DNA of 64,000 nucleotides from Flavobacterium sp. LC2016-12 (GCF_015351595.1 NZ_JADKPT010000018.1:1-64000), one strand, 5' to 3'. Shown: positions 41,694 to 51,241, counted from the first letter of the stretch. The notes: generated by a model from the letters alone, not told the origin. Translations and numbers: made by a program.

Positions 41694-42752
41694 ATGGCAG
41701 GAAATAGCTACGGCACCCTATATAAAGTTACAACATTTGGAGAATCTCATGGTGAAGCTTTAGGCGGAATTATAGATGGATGTCCATCAGGAATTGAACT
41801 TGACTTAGAAGCAATTGAGGTTGAAATGTCTCGAAGAAAACCGGGACAATCAGCAATTGTAACCCAAAGAAAAGAACCAGATGCGGTTCAGTTTTTATCT
41901 GGAATTTTTGAAGGAAAAACAACTGGAACTCCAATTGGTTTTATTATCCCGAATACCAATCAAAAATCAGACGATTACTCTCATATAAAAGATAACTACA
42001 GGCCAAGCCATGCTGATTATGTATACGATCAAAAGTACGGTTTTCGTGACTATCGTGGAGGTGGAAGAAGTTCTGCTCGTGAAACGGCAAGTAGAGTAGT
42101 AGCGGGTGCTATTGCGAAGCAAATGTTGCCGGAGATTAAAATTAATGCTTATGTTTCATCTGTTGGTCCAATTCATTTAGATACACCTTATCAGGATTTG
42201 GATTTCTCTAAAATTGAAAGTAATCCTGTTCGTTGTCCTGATGAAAAATCGGCTGCAATTATGGAAGAATATATTCGCGATATTCGTAAACAGGGAGATA
42301 CTGTTGGAGGAGTTGTTTCGTGCGTAATTCAGAATGTACCGGTTGGTTTAGGAGAACCTGTTTTTGATAAATTGCATGCTGAACTTGGAAAAGCAATGCT
42401 TTCAATCAATGCTGTAAAAGGTTTTGAATACGGAAGTGGTTTTTCAGGATCTGAAATGAAAGGAAGTGAACACAACGATTTATATAATCCTGACGGAACT
42501 ACAAAAACAAATCTTTCTGGAGGAATTCAGGGTGGCATAAGTAATGGAATGGACATCTACTTTAGAGTAGCTTTCAAACCTGTTGCGACTATCATGCAGA
42601 CTCAGGATTCATTAGATAATAAAGGAAATATTACACCAATGACAGGTAAAGGCCGTCATGATCCTTGTGTAGTACCTCGCGCAGTGCCAATTGTGGAAGC
42701 GATGGCAGCGATTGTTTTGGCTGATTTTTATTTGATCAACAAAACATATTAA
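41694..42752 (+). CDS. aroC: Chorismate synthase
   Basis: A 352-residue FMN-dependent enzyme. All three family signatures are present: GESHGEALGGIIDGCPSG, the GGGRSSARETASRVVAGAIA region and GRHDPCVVPRAVPIVEAM. It converts EPSP to chorismate, the last step of the shikimate pathway. No other aro gene is nearby. It is followed after 52 bp by the dicarboxylate symporter. Confidence 0.97.
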   Translation: MAGNSYGTLYKVTTFGESHGEALGGIIDGCPSGIELDLEAIEVEMSRRKPGQSAIVTQRKEPDAVQFLSGIFEGKTTGTPIGFIIPNTNQKSDDYSHIKDNYRPSHADYVYDQKYGFRDYRGGGRSSARETASRVVAGAIAKQMLPEIKINAYVSSVGPIHLDTPYQDLDFSKIESNPVRCPDEKSAAIMEEYIRDIRKQGDTVGGVVSCVIQNVPVGLGEPVFDKLHAELGKAMLSINAVKGFEYGSGFSGSEMKGSEHNDLYNPDGTTKTNLSGGIQGGISNGMDIYFRVAFKPVATIMQTQDSLDNKGNITPMTGKGRHDPCVVPRAVPIVEAMAAIVLADFYLINKTY

Positions 42753-42804
42753 TAAAAGTTAAGACAGTGAGGGTCTTAATATTTTAATTTAAAACAACAA
42801 ATTA

Positions 42805-44094
42805 ATGCAACAACAAGTTACAGAAACCAAAAAAAAATCATTTCTTTCAGGATTAACAGGGCAGATTATAATTGCTATGGTTCTTGGAGCAACTTTAGGA
42901 ATTATATTGCACAATTATATTTCGCCTGAAGCTGCACAATCGTTTAGTAATAAAATAAAAATGCTGGCGACCATTTTTATTCGTTTGGTGCAAATGATTA
43001 TTTCACCTTTAGTATTCACCACTTTAGTAGTGGGAATTGCAAAATTAGGAGATATTAAAACGGTTGGAAGAATTGGAGGAAAAGCACTAGCGTGGTTTTT
43101 TACAGCATCTTTTATATCTTTATTAATTGGGTTGTTTTATGTAAATGTTTTACAGCCAGGTGTAGGTTTAAAACTTGACCATGTTGATATGGCGGCTGCG
43201 TCAGAAGTAACTGGTAAAACTAAAATACTTTCTGTTGAGAATTTTGTAGAGCACATCGTTCCTAAAAGTCTTTTTGAAGCAATGGCAACAAATGAGATTT
43301 TGCAAATTGTAATATTTTCAATCTTTTTTGGATTGGCTGCAGCTTCTTTAGGAAGTACCGTAAAACCGGTAATAAATGCTTTAGATAAAGCTTCTCATAT
43401 TGTTTTAAGAATGGTGAATTACGTAATGAACTTCGCTCCAATTGGAGTTTTTGGTGCTATTGCAGGAGTATTTGCTATTAGAGATGCAGAAGAATTAGTA
43501 CTTACTTATTTTAAATTTTTTGGATCCTTTTTGATCGGAATTAGCACATTGTGGGTTCTTTTAATTGCAATTGGATACATCTTCTTGAAAGGAAGAATGA
43601 CCGAGTTATTAAAACGTATTGTTGGGCCATTGGCAATTGCTTTCGGAACAACAAGTAGTGAAGCTGTTTTTCCAAAATTAACGGAGGAATTAGAAGCGTT
43701 TGGTGTAAAAGATAAAGTAGTATCATTTATGCTACCATTGGGATATTCGTTCAATTTGGACGGAAGTATGATGTACATGACTTTTGCCAGTATTTTTATT
43801 GCCCAATTTTATGGCGTTCATTTAGATTTAGGAACTCAAATGGTAATGCTTTTGGTTCTAATGTTAACCAGTAAGGGAATTGCAGGTGTACCAAGAGCTA
43901 GTTTAGTAGTGGTTGCGGCAACATGCGGTATGTTTGATATCCCGGTTGAAGGAATCGCATTAATCTTACCGATTGATCACTTTTGTGACATGTTTAGAAG
44001 CGCTACGAATGTACTAGGAAATGCTCTTGCAACTTCTGTTGTTGGACAATGGGAAAATAATAAAGAATTAGCAGCAGCTAATTTGGAAGAATAA
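42805..44094 (+). CDS. Dicarboxylate/amino acid:cation symporter (DAACS family)
   Basis: A 429-residue inner-membrane transporter of the GltP/DctA fold. N-terminal helices lead to the re-entrant loop FGTTSSEAVFPKLTEEL (HP1), the unwound helix motif FNLDGSMMYMTFASIF and the HP2/helix-8 segment (GIAGVPRASLVVVAA, then PIDHFCDMFRSATNVLGNALAT). It imports glutamate, aspartate or C4-dicarboxylates with Na+ or H+. A strong terminator ends the transcript. Confidence 0.94.
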   Translation: MQQQVTETKKKSFLSGLTGQIIIAMVLGATLGIILHNYISPEAAQSFSNKIKMLATIFIRLVQMIISPLVFTTLVVGIAKLGDIKTVGRIGGKALAWFFTASFISLLIGLFYVNVLQPGVGLKLDHVDMAAASEVTGKTKILSVENFVEHIVPKSLFEAMATNEILQIVIFSIFFGLAAASLGSTVKPVINALDKASHIVLRMVNYVMNFAPIGVFGAIAGVFAIRDAEELVLTYFKFFGSFLIGISTLWVLLIAIGYIFLKGRMTELLKRIVGPLAIAFGTTSSEAVFPKLTEELEAFGVKDKVVSFMLPLGYSFNLDGSMMYMTFASIFIAQFYGVHLDLGTQMVMLLVLMLTSKGIAGVPRASLVVVAATCGMFDIPVEGIALILPIDHFCDMFRSATNVLGNALATSVVGQWENNKELAAANLEE

Positions 44095-44156
44095 ATCATA
44101 AAGTACTCTTCACCGCCTTGATTTAGTTAAGGTTAAAGAGCATAAGAAAAATAAAG

Positions 44157-44193
44157 AAAAGCTGTATTTTTAGTGGAAATACAGCTTTTTTTT
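44157..44193 (+). terminator. Intrinsic terminator after the symporter
   Basis: A perfect 12-bp stem AAAGCTGTATTT/AAATACAGCTTT followed by a T run; it lies just upstream of the kinase promoter. Confidence 0.9.
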
Positions 44194-44204
44194 ATTTTTA
44201 AGTG

Positions 44205-44212
44205 TATATTTG
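44205..44212 (+). promoter_or_regulatory. -7 element (TATATTTG) of the hybrid kinase
   Basis: An exact TAnnTTTG. It places the transcript start near 44219 and so excludes the apparent start at 44173, supporting ATG 44230. Confidence 0.5.
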
Positions 44213-44229
44213 AGAAAATTAGCCGACCT

Positions 44230-46416
44230 ATGCCCCGTATGCGGATTTTTTTCCTTCTTATGTTGTTTCTGAATTGCTTTGTCAATTCAGCTAATGCGCA
44301 GTCGGAAGTCATTTCAGACGCTAAAATTAATAAACTTGTTCAACAGGCTTGGGACGATTTTAAAGATGCAAATTTTGAAAAATCACTAATTACTTCAAGA
44401 GTAGCTTTAAACTATGCTACGGCATCAAAAAACAATTATTTAATTGCGAAGTCTTATAAGATAATTGCTGGCAATTATAACGAACTATCGGAGTTTGACA
44501 AGGCTATTTTTTTCTACAATAAAAGTTTGACCTATGCAAATAAAACAAATAACGATTCTATAAAGTACAGCCTTCATAATAATTTAGGAAATATATTTTG
44601 TTTTGAAAAAAAACAATTTGATAAAGGAATTGACTATTACAAAAAATCAATTGCATACAGCTTAAAGATTAACGATATCAGTCAGGTGTATTATACGAAT
44701 GTTAATATTGCCTGGGCGTATTTTGATATCGGAAAATTTAAAGAAGGTTATCCTTATTTGAAATTTGTGGGTAATAATATTGAAAAGTATGGTGATAAGT
44801 CTACAGAGATTGTTGTGAATATGCTTAATGGCATGTATTCTAGTTATTTAAGTAATAATGATACTGCAAATGCTTATTTTTTATCTGCCATTGCTGCTGG
44901 ACAAAATAGTGATGAGAAGTCTGACTTGTCTTATGCACATTTAGAATATTCGAAGTTTCTAACTAAAACAAAGAAATTTAAAGAAGCTTATGATAATCTT
45001 ACTGCATACAATCAAATCACAGAAGAACTGTATAATCAGGAAAAGCTTAAAAAAGCCTCTATTGCAGGTTTTAATCTTGAATTAGATGAATATAAAAGAC
45101 AAATTGATAAAATTGAGAATGAAAAAATTTCACAATATCAAAGTCTTAAAAAATCTCGAATTATTGTTATACTCTTCGTTCTTATTTCTCTTATTCTGCT
45201 TGTTTTGATAATTACATTGATAAAGAATATCAGATTTAAAAAGAAACATAATTTAGAGCTATTACAAGCAAAAGAAATTGCTGAGGAAGCCTCTTTGCTT
45301 AAAACACAATTTATTTCGACTATAAGTCATGAATTACGTACTCCCTTATATGGAGTTGTAGGTATAACGAACATGTTGCTTGAAGAACATAAAGAATTGG
45401 CACAAAGTCAACATTTAAGTTCCTTGAAGTTCTCTGCACGCTACCTTCTTTCTTTGGTAAATGATATTCTACAGATTAATAAAATTGAAGAAAATAAAGT
45501 TATTCTTGAAAATCTGACATTCAATATTTCAGATGAAATTACAATGATTAAAAATTCACTTTCTTTTCTTTCACAAAAAAACAATAACAAGATCAAGGTT
45601 TATATTGATCCCTGTATTCCTGAATATTTGATTGGAGACAAATTAAGATTAGCACAGATTTTAATGAATCTTGTTAGTAATGCTTTGAAATTTACGAAAG
45701 ACGGAGAAGTAGAAATTATTGTCAATTTGAATAAGGTAGAGGAGAAGTTTTATTTTTTAGAGTTTCATATAAAAGATAATGGTGTTGGAATTGCAGTTGT
45801 TGATCAGAACAAAATTTTCGAAAAATTTGTACAAGTAGGAAGAAAAGAGGAGGATTATCAAGGTACTGGATTAGGACTGAGTATCGTAAAACGACTTTTA
45901 GGATTGTTTGGAAGTAAAATTAATTTAGAAAGCAATATTGGTGAAGGAACTTCATTTTCGTTTGTAATTCCGTTTGAACATGATCCTCAAAAAACGAAAA
46001 AAATTATTGATGAAATAGAGGTGGATTTAACATCCAGCGAGGTTTATAAAATCTTAATTGTTGAAGATAATCTGATTAATCAGTTAGTTACAAAGAAGAT
46101 TATCGAAAAAAATAATTATGTATGCAAAGTAGTTGATGACGGTTTTGCTGCATTGGATATTATAGAGAAAGAAAATTTTGACCTAATTTTAATGGATATT
46201 AATATGCCATTGATGAATGGATTTGAAACTACTAAAAGAATTCGCTTAAAGGGCATATCAACACCAATTGTGGCACTTACAGCTTTTGATAAGGATGAAA
46301 TAACAGATGAGGCTATTTCATCAGGAATAAACGATATTATAGTAAAGCCTTTTGAGCCAATTAAGCTATTTAAGATTATAAGTTACTTAATAAAAGAAGC
46401 AAAAAACGTTGGTTAA
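44230..46416 (+). CDS. Hybrid sensor histidine kinase with periplasmic TPR sensor
   Basis: A 728-residue protein. Order: signal peptide (1-24, ..NSANAQ), TPR-like sensor (about 30-290), a coiled segment, one membrane helix (about 309-335), HisKA with His367 in STISHELRTP, HATPase_c (N box LVSNALKF, G1 DNGVGIAV, G2 GTGLGLSIV) and a C-terminal receiver with phospho-acceptor Asp656 (LILMDINMP). There is no DNA-binding output domain, so phosphotransfer to another protein is expected. ATG 44230 follows a -7 element. The stop codon sits in the loop of a terminator shared with the helicase gene. Confidence 0.93.
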   Translation: MPRMRIFFLLMLFLNCFVNSANAQSEVISDAKINKLVQQAWDDFKDANFEKSLITSRVALNYATASKNNYLIAKSYKIIAGNYNELSEFDKAIFFYNKSLTYANKTNNDSIKYSLHNNLGNIFCFEKKQFDKGIDYYKKSIAYSLKINDISQVYYTNVNIAWAYFDIGKFKEGYPYLKFVGNNIEKYGDKSTEIVVNMLNGMYSSYLSNNDTANAYFLSAIAAGQNSDEKSDLSYAHLEYSKFLTKTKKFKEAYDNLTAYNQITEELYNQEKLKKASIAGFNLELDEYKRQIDKIENEKISQYQSLKKSRIIVILFVLISLILLVLIITLIKNIRFKKKHNLELLQAKEIAEEASLLKTQFISTISHELRTPLYGVVGITNMLLEEHKELAQSQHLSSLKFSARYLLSLVNDILQINKIEENKVILENLTFNISDEITMIKNSLSFLSQKNNNKIKVYIDPCIPEYLIGDKLRLAQILMNLVSNALKFTKDGEVEIIVNLNKVEEKFYFLEFHIKDNGVGIAVVDQNKIFEKFVQVGRKEEDYQGTGLGLSIVKRLLGLFGSKINLESNIGEGTSFSFVIPFEHDPQKTKKIIDEIEVDLTSSEVYKILIVEDNLINQLVTKKIIEKNNYVCKVVDDGFAALDIIEKENFDLILMDINMPLMNGFETTKRIRLKGISTPIVALTAFDKDEITDEAISSGINDIIVKPFEPIKLFKIISYLIKEAKNVG

Positions 46417-46430
46417 TACCAACGTTTTTT
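46401..46430. terminator. Perfect bidirectional terminator overlapping two stop codons
   Basis: AAAAAACGTTGGT-TAAT-ACCAACGTTTTTT: a perfect 13-bp stem with a 4-base loop. The kinase stop TAA (46414-46416) and the helicase stop (46413-46415, minus strand) both lie in the loop region, so each arm encodes the last codons of one protein. Confidence 0.95.
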
Positions 46431-47663
46431 ATTTTGCTTAGAAGCACTTGACTTTCTTGATTTATGAGCACCGCCGCTTCGGTTTGAATTTTTAGGTTTT
46501 TCTGCCATTGCTTCCGGACTTCCTGAATGCCATGGGTAAGGATGGTCACTAATTGTTTTTACATCTACTTTAATTAGTTTCTGAATATCCTTCCAATAAG
46601 GCTCTTCATCTTTACCACAAAACGAGATTGCAATTCCGCCGTTTCCTGCACGTCCAGTTCTACCAATTCGGTGAACGTACGTCTCAGGAATATTTGGTAA
46701 ATCAAAGTTGATTACATAGGGTAATTGATCAATATCGATTCCTCTTGCAGCAATATCTGTTGCGACCAAAACTCCAACTTCTTTGTTTTTAAAAGCATCC
46801 AAAACGCGTTGTCTCGCATTTTGAGATTTATCACCGTGAATGGCTTCAGCAGGAATATCTTTTTTACGAAGTGCTTTTACAACATTATCTGCACCGTGTT
46901 TGGTCCTTGAAAAAACCAATACGTTTGATAAATCTTCGTTTTTTATTAAATGATATAATAAATTTCTTTTCTCTGTTTTTTCAACAAAATAAACACGTTG
47001 TTCTACAGTTTCAGCAGTTGATGAAACAGGTGAAACTTCTACTTTTGCAGGATCTTGCAGAAACATTTCAGCCAATTCGCGAATCGCAATAGGCATTGTT
47101 GCAGAGAACAGTAAAGTCTGACGGTTTTTAGGAGTTAATTTTACGATCTTTTTTACATCGTTTATAAAACCCATATCCAGCATTTGATCGGCTTCATCTA
47201 AAACCAATGTATGTAAATGGTCTAAATCAAGAAATCCTTGTTTCTGTAAGTCTAATAATCTTCCTGGCGTTGCAACCAGAATGTCAACACCATTTTTTAA
47301 AGTATCAACCTGAGGATTTTGAGAAACTCCACCAAAAATAGTCAATTGAGTTAGGTTGGTGTATTTGGCATAAGTATCAAAACTTTGTCCAATTTGAACC
47401 GCTAATTCACGCGTTGGTGTAACTATAAGAGCACGAATTTGTTTTGCTTTTTTTGATGAGCCTACAATTCGGTGTAACTGATGTATAATTGGAATAGCAA
47501 ATGCCGCTGTTTTTCCTGTACCCGTTTGTGCACAACCAATTAAATCCCTTCCCGATAAAACGATCGGAATAGATTGTTCCTGAATAGGTGTGGGGTTAAG
47601 GTAGCCTTCTTCAAATACGGCTTTTTGTATACTTTTTGAAAGTGATAAATCTTCGAATAACAT
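46413..47663 (-). CDS. DEAD-box ATP-dependent RNA helicase (RhlE-like)
   Basis: A 416-residue helicase core with a short basic tail. It has the Q motif (YLNPTPIQEQSIP), Walker A AQTGTGKTAAF, PTRELAVQIG, TPGRLLD, VLDEADQMLD, SAT, TDIAARGIDIDQL and HRIGRTGRAG. The C-terminal 35 residues are Lys/Ser/Asn-rich (HKSRKSSASKQNKKRWY), fitting RNA binding. Probable roles are ribosome assembly or RNA turnover, often important in the cold. The gene overlaps the convergent kinase gene by 4 bp. Confidence 0.95.
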   Translation of the reverse strand: MLFEDLSLSKSIQKAVFEEGYLNPTPIQEQSIPIVLSGRDLIGCAQTGTGKTAAFAIPIIHQLHRIVGSSKKAKQIRALIVTPTRELAVQIGQSFDTYAKYTNLTQLTIFGGVSQNPQVDTLKNGVDILVATPGRLLDLQKQGFLDLDHLHTLVLDEADQMLDMGFINDVKKIVKLTPKNRQTLLFSATMPIAIRELAEMFLQDPAKVEVSPVSSTAETVEQRVYFVEKTEKRNLLYHLIKNEDLSNVLVFSRTKHGADNVVKALRKKDIPAEAIHGDKSQNARQRVLDAFKNKEVGVLVATDIAARGIDIDQLPYVINFDLPNIPETYVHRIGRTGRAGNGGIAISFCGKDEEPYWKDIQKLIKVDVKTISDHPYPWHSGSPEAMAEKPKNSNRSGGAHKSRKSSASKQNKKRWY

Positions 47664-47706
47664 ATCTTAGGTATTAAGATTTTAGTTTAAAGTACTAAAT
47701 TCTGTG

Positions 47707-47714
47707 CAAAGATA
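47707..47714 (-). promoter_or_regulatory. -7 element (TATCTTTG) of the helicase
   Basis: An exact TAnnTTTG on the minus strand, 44 bp before the helicase start. No -33 TTG is seen at the ideal spacing. Confidence 0.4.
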
Positions 47715-47797
47715 GGTTTATTCGGCCAATCGTTTATTTGAATTGGGGTTTATTTAGGAAATTCACTAATTACGAGCAATTAAAATTTTAGTTTATA

Positions 47798-48835
47798 TTA
47801 GATTTTTTCGTTGTTGGCCTTGATGAAATCGGTTACCAGATAGCCAATTAATTTTCCTATTAAATTATTATTTGGCGAATCAGCTAAATCTGGAGCACCT
47901 TCACAAATGTGTAAATAGGTAGCATTTTTATGTTGTCCAAAGAAGGAGATAAACTGTCTTAATTCTTCTACAGAAAAACCACTTATAGTCATAGCGCTAC
48001 TGGCGATATTTGGTATGGCATCCAAATCAATTTCAATACCGAAAGAATCATTTTTTATAAAATCTAAAGCCATGATCATTTCTTTGTTGAATTCCTTTTC
48101 TTTTCGAATGTTTACGCTGTCATAGGTGTTATATCTAACGCGATCTTCTAATTTTTTAATAATATCAAGAACGCTCTTTGAAGTATAATTTTCATGCAAT
48201 CCAAAAATGAAATATTTTTTAAGGAAACCTTCCTCATAAGCATAAGAGAAACCATTTCCGCTGTGACGTCCTTCTAAAATTCTAAAATCGGAATGCGCAT
48301 CAAAATTAATGGCATTTATAGGTTTTCCTTTGGCTAAAGCCGAACCTTTTATATTTCCGTAAGCATTATTATGCCCTCCGCCAATAATAATTGGTGTTTT
48401 TCCAGCTTTTATAATAGTGAAAATAATATGAGAAACTTCTTTGTCTATTTTTTCTACTAACTGACTTAATTTAGATCGGTCGTCAATATCATTAAAATCA
48501 AGATTTTCAACATCACGCATTTCTTCTGCAACATTTATTTGGCCTAGAACAATAATTTGGCTGCCTTTGCAAAAACGATTATGCTGAATATTAGCAATAC
48601 TTTTTATTGCACATTGCCATGCTGATGCTGCTCCGGGTCTCCCGTAGTTTGCACGCACGCCAATATCTTCAGGAATTCCTAAAAGCACGTATTTAGCCTC
48701 ACTTTCTTTTAGAAAAGCAATCTTGTCAGCACCTTTAGGGACAACAATCATCTTTTCTCCAAACTTTATTTCGCCACTTCGGTGATTTGTGACTTTTGCT
48801 AAATCATTAACAGTAAAAGGAATTAATTTCTCCAT
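47798..48835 (-). CDS. hutG: Formimidoylglutamase (arginase family)
   Basis: A 345-residue ureohydrolase-fold protein. The binuclear manganese site is complete: GGGHNN (152-157), NFDAHSDFR (177-185) and EIDLDAI (268-274). It is a little longer than classical HutG. Because an imidazolonepropionase gene lies 1 kb away on the same strand, hydrolysis of N-formimidoyl-glutamate (histidine breakdown) is the best assignment; agmatinase or arginase cannot be fully excluded. It has its own -7 element. hutH and hutU are not in the window. Confidence 0.85.
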   Translation of the reverse strand: MEKLIPFTVNDLAKVTNHRSGEIKFGEKMIVVPKGADKIAFLKESEAKYVLLGIPEDIGVRANYGRPGAASAWQCAIKSIANIQHNRFCKGSQIIVLGQINVAEEMRDVENLDFNDIDDRSKLSQLVEKIDKEVSHIIFTIIKAGKTPIIIGGGHNNAYGNIKGSALAKGKPINAINFDAHSDFRILEGRHSGNGFSYAYEEGFLKKYFIFGLHENYTSKSVLDIIKKLEDRVRYNTYDSVNIRKEKEFNKEMIMALDFIKNDSFGIEIDLDAIPNIASSAMTISGFSVEELRQFISFFGQHKNATYLHICEGAPDLADSPNNNLIGKLIGYLVTDFIKANNEKI

Positions 48836-48852
48836 AAAAAAAAATTATTGTC

Positions 48853-48860
48853 CAAAAATA
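48853..48860 (-). promoter_or_regulatory. -7 element (TATTTTTG) of hutG
   Basis: An exact TAnnTTTG on the minus strand, 17 bp before the hutG start; it predicts a leader of about ten bases. Confidence 0.4.
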
Positions 48861-48902
48861 ATATAATTGTATTAACTTACGTTATTAGGATATATTAATT
48901 CT

Positions 48903-48910
48903 TAAATTTG
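48903..48910 (+). promoter_or_regulatory. -7 element (TAAATTTG) of the coiled-coil protein gene
   Basis: An exact TAnnTTTG on the plus strand, 22 bp before the ATG at 48933, divergent from the hutG -7 element about 45 bp away. Confidence 0.4.
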
Positions 48911-48932
48911 TTTTAAAGAAAATTATTTAAAT

Positions 48933-49811
48933 ATGGAAAACCCAAAGAACAACAACTCAAGTCTAAAAGCGGTAATCGCAGTTTTAGCAGTCCTACTTAT
49001 TGGTAGCTTAGTGTATATTTTTAAATTGTCTTCTGATACAGAAGTAGTTAAGACGGAACTTACAACCACCATGACAGAGAAAGAATCTGTTATGAAAGAT
49101 TTGCAGGAATTGAAAGCAACGTATGATGCTGCTATCGCTGAAAACACTTCAATGTCTGATGAGTTAATTCAGGAAAGAGATAAAGTAGTAGCGTTGATGG
49201 ACGATTTGAATAAATCTAAAGGAGATGTGTCTAAATACAGATCTCAGGTTCAGGCAATGCAAGGTAAAATGAAAACTTTAGTTGCTGAAAACGACGAATT
49301 GAAAAAACAAAACGGTGTTTTAACAGTTCAAAGAGATAGTACTATTGTGGTTTTAGGAGAGTCTAAAAAGTATAACGAAGTATTAGTTGGTCAAAACGAA
49401 GAATTGGCTAAAACGGTTGAAAAAGGTTCTAAATTATCAGTTTTAAACACTAAAACTATTGCTTACAAAGTAAAAGGTTCTGGTAAACAAGTTGAAACAG
49501 ATAAAGCAAGCCGTGCAGATGTTTTAAAAGTTAGTTTTACAATTGCTGAAAATTCAATTGCTAAATCTGGAGATAAAACGTATTATGTACAAGTTATCGA
49601 TAGTAAAAACAATGTTTTAGGAGATAAAAAAACGGAAACGTTTGGAGATAACACTTTGACGTACAGTTTTAAAACTACTGTAAAATATGAAAATAAAACG
49701 GTTCAGGTTTCTGAAGACTTAATTGGTAAAGATTTCGAAAAAGGAACTTATTTTATCAATGTTTTTGATAATGATGAGTTAGTTTCTAAAACTAGTTTCT
49801 CTTTAAGATAA
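48933..49811 (+). CDS. Membrane-anchored coiled-coil protein, unknown function
   Basis: A 292-residue protein. A short cytoplasmic start is followed by one membrane helix (about 11-31, LKAVIAVLAVLLIGSLVYIF), a long heptad-rich coiled coil (about 35-160) and a C-terminal beta domain (about 165-292, ..VLKVSFTIAENSIAKSGDKTYYVQVIDSKNNVLGDKK..). The architecture suggests a periplasmic structural or envelope-organising protein. It resembles conserved Flavobacteriia proteins without assigned function. It is inserted between hutG and hutI on the opposite strand. Confidence 0.8.
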   Translation: MENPKNNNSSLKAVIAVLAVLLIGSLVYIFKLSSDTEVVKTELTTTMTEKESVMKDLQELKATYDAAIAENTSMSDELIQERDKVVALMDDLNKSKGDVSKYRSQVQAMQGKMKTLVAENDELKKQNGVLTVQRDSTIVVLGESKKYNEVLVGQNEELAKTVEKGSKLSVLNTKTIAYKVKGSGKQVETDKASRADVLKVSFTIAENSIAKSGDKTYYVQVIDSKNNVLGDKKTETFGDNTLTYSFKTTVKYENKTVQVSEDLIGKDFEKGTYFINVFDNDELVSKTSFSLR

Positions 49812-49843
49812 TCTCCAGCGGGATACAATACCACTAAAATATT

Positions 49844-49874
49844 AAAGGTCTGTAATTTTTACAGACCTTTTTTT
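49844..49874. terminator. Intrinsic terminator (mainly plus strand)
   Basis: A perfect 10-bp stem AAAGGTCTGT/ACAGACCTTT with a T run, between convergent genes ending at 49811 and 49895. Confidence 0.88.
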
Positions 49875-49894
49875 ATTGTGCTATTTTTTTTGAT

Positions 49895-51133
49895 TTAGTT
49901 TAGAATTTTCCCTTCCAGAAAGATGCTTTCGATTAAATTGCTGCCAAAAGCATATGGAATTTGGTAATAAGAAGAAATTGGTTTTGTCAGAATTAAATTG
50001 GCTTTTTTGCCTTTAGTAATACTTCCGTGGGTTTCAGAAAGTCCCATCGCGTATGCACCGTTTATAGTGGCTGCATTAATGGCTTCTTCAGGAGTCATTT
50101 TCATTTTAATACAAGCTGTTGCAACAACAAAATTCATATTTCCTGATGGAGTAGAGCCAGGGTTGAAATCTGTTGCTAAAGCAATAGGTAAACCTGCTTT
50201 TATTATTTCACGGGCAGGTGTGTACGGAATACTTAAAAAATAAGAACAAGACGGTAAAGCAACAGGCATTGTTTCAGTATTTTTTAAGGCTTCAATGTCT
50301 TCTGGGTTCATAATTTCGAGATGATCGACAGAAAGGGCTTTAAATTTGATTCCAGATTGTATTCCTCCAATTGAGTTGAATTGGTTCACATGAATTTTTG
50401 GCTTTAAGCCGAATTGAATTCCGGCTTCCATAATTTTTTCCATTTCTTCAACAGAAAAATAACCAGTTTCACAAAAAACATCAATATAATCCGCTAGTTT
50501 GTTTTGAGCGATTTCAGGAAGCATTTTTGTTATAATTTCATCAATATAACCTTGTTTATTTTCTTTATAGTGCAGAGGGAAAGCATGAGCGCCCAGAAAA
50601 GTAGCCTTTATAGCAATGGGATAATTTTCTGCCAGTTTTTTAATAACGCGCAGCATTTTTAATTCTCCTTCAACAGTAAGTCCGTAACCTGATTTTATCT
50701 CAACAGCTCCGGTTCCTAAATGCATAACTTCTTCTAATCGAAGTTTGGATTGCTCATAAATTTCTTCTTCAGAAGTTTCATTGAGTTTTTTGGCCGAGTT
50801 TAAAATTCCACCACCGCGATTGGCGATTTCTTCATAAGTAAAACCGTTTATTCTGTCGACAAATTCCTGTTCGCGATTTCCTGCATACACAATATGCGTA
50901 TGACTGTCGCACCAGGTAGGTAAAATAATTCGGCCAGTTGCGTCTATAGTTTTATCAGCTTTAATTTCTGGAAGATTTTCCATTGATCCAAAATCTTCAA
51001 TACGATTATCTTTTAAAATTAAAAAAGCATTTTTAATAGTTGGGAGAATTGCCATTTCGGCTCCGGAAACTTTGGAGAGTGTAGTTTCTCGAACCTGAAG
51101 TAATTCTTTTATGTTGGTAATAAGAGTAATCAT
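49895..51133 (-). CDS. hutI: Imidazolonepropionase
   Basis: A 412-residue amidohydrolase. The metal motif HTHIVYAG, EIKSGYGLTVEGELKML, FLGAHAFP, IHVNQF and the C-terminal ATDFNPGSTPSGNM are as in HutI. It hydrolyses 4-imidazolone-5-propanoate to N-formimidoyl-L-glutamate, the substrate of the nearby HutG. The histidine pathway is otherwise not represented here. Confidence 0.96.
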   Translation of the reverse strand: MITLITNIKELLQVRETTLSKVSGAEMAILPTIKNAFLILKDNRIEDFGSMENLPEIKADKTIDATGRIILPTWCDSHTHIVYAGNREQEFVDRINGFTYEEIANRGGGILNSAKKLNETSEEEIYEQSKLRLEEVMHLGTGAVEIKSGYGLTVEGELKMLRVIKKLAENYPIAIKATFLGAHAFPLHYKENKQGYIDEIITKMLPEIAQNKLADYIDVFCETGYFSVEEMEKIMEAGIQFGLKPKIHVNQFNSIGGIQSGIKFKALSVDHLEIMNPEDIEALKNTETMPVALPSCSYFLSIPYTPAREIIKAGLPIALATDFNPGSTPSGNMNFVVATACIKMKMTPEEAINAATINGAYAMGLSETHGSITKGKKANLILTKPISSYYQIPYAFGSNLIESIFLEGKILN

Positions 51134-51170
51134 TATATTGATTTAGTTATTTAAGTATTGCTGTAAAATA

Positions 51171-51221
51171 CAAATTTCACAAATTATCACTAAACAATTC
51201 GTGAAATCTGTGAAATTCGTG
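51171..51221. repeat. Inverted nonamer-type repeat (AATTCGTGA)
   Basis: The right arm has 9-bp units AATTCGTGA, AATCTGTGA, AATTCGTG (51196-51221). The left arm has the imperfect reverse complement TCACAAATT then ATCAC (51177-51190). It lies in the 108-bp gap upstream of hutI. Confidence 0.65.
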
Positions 51222-51241
51222 TTTTTGGCTTTCTATTTAGC

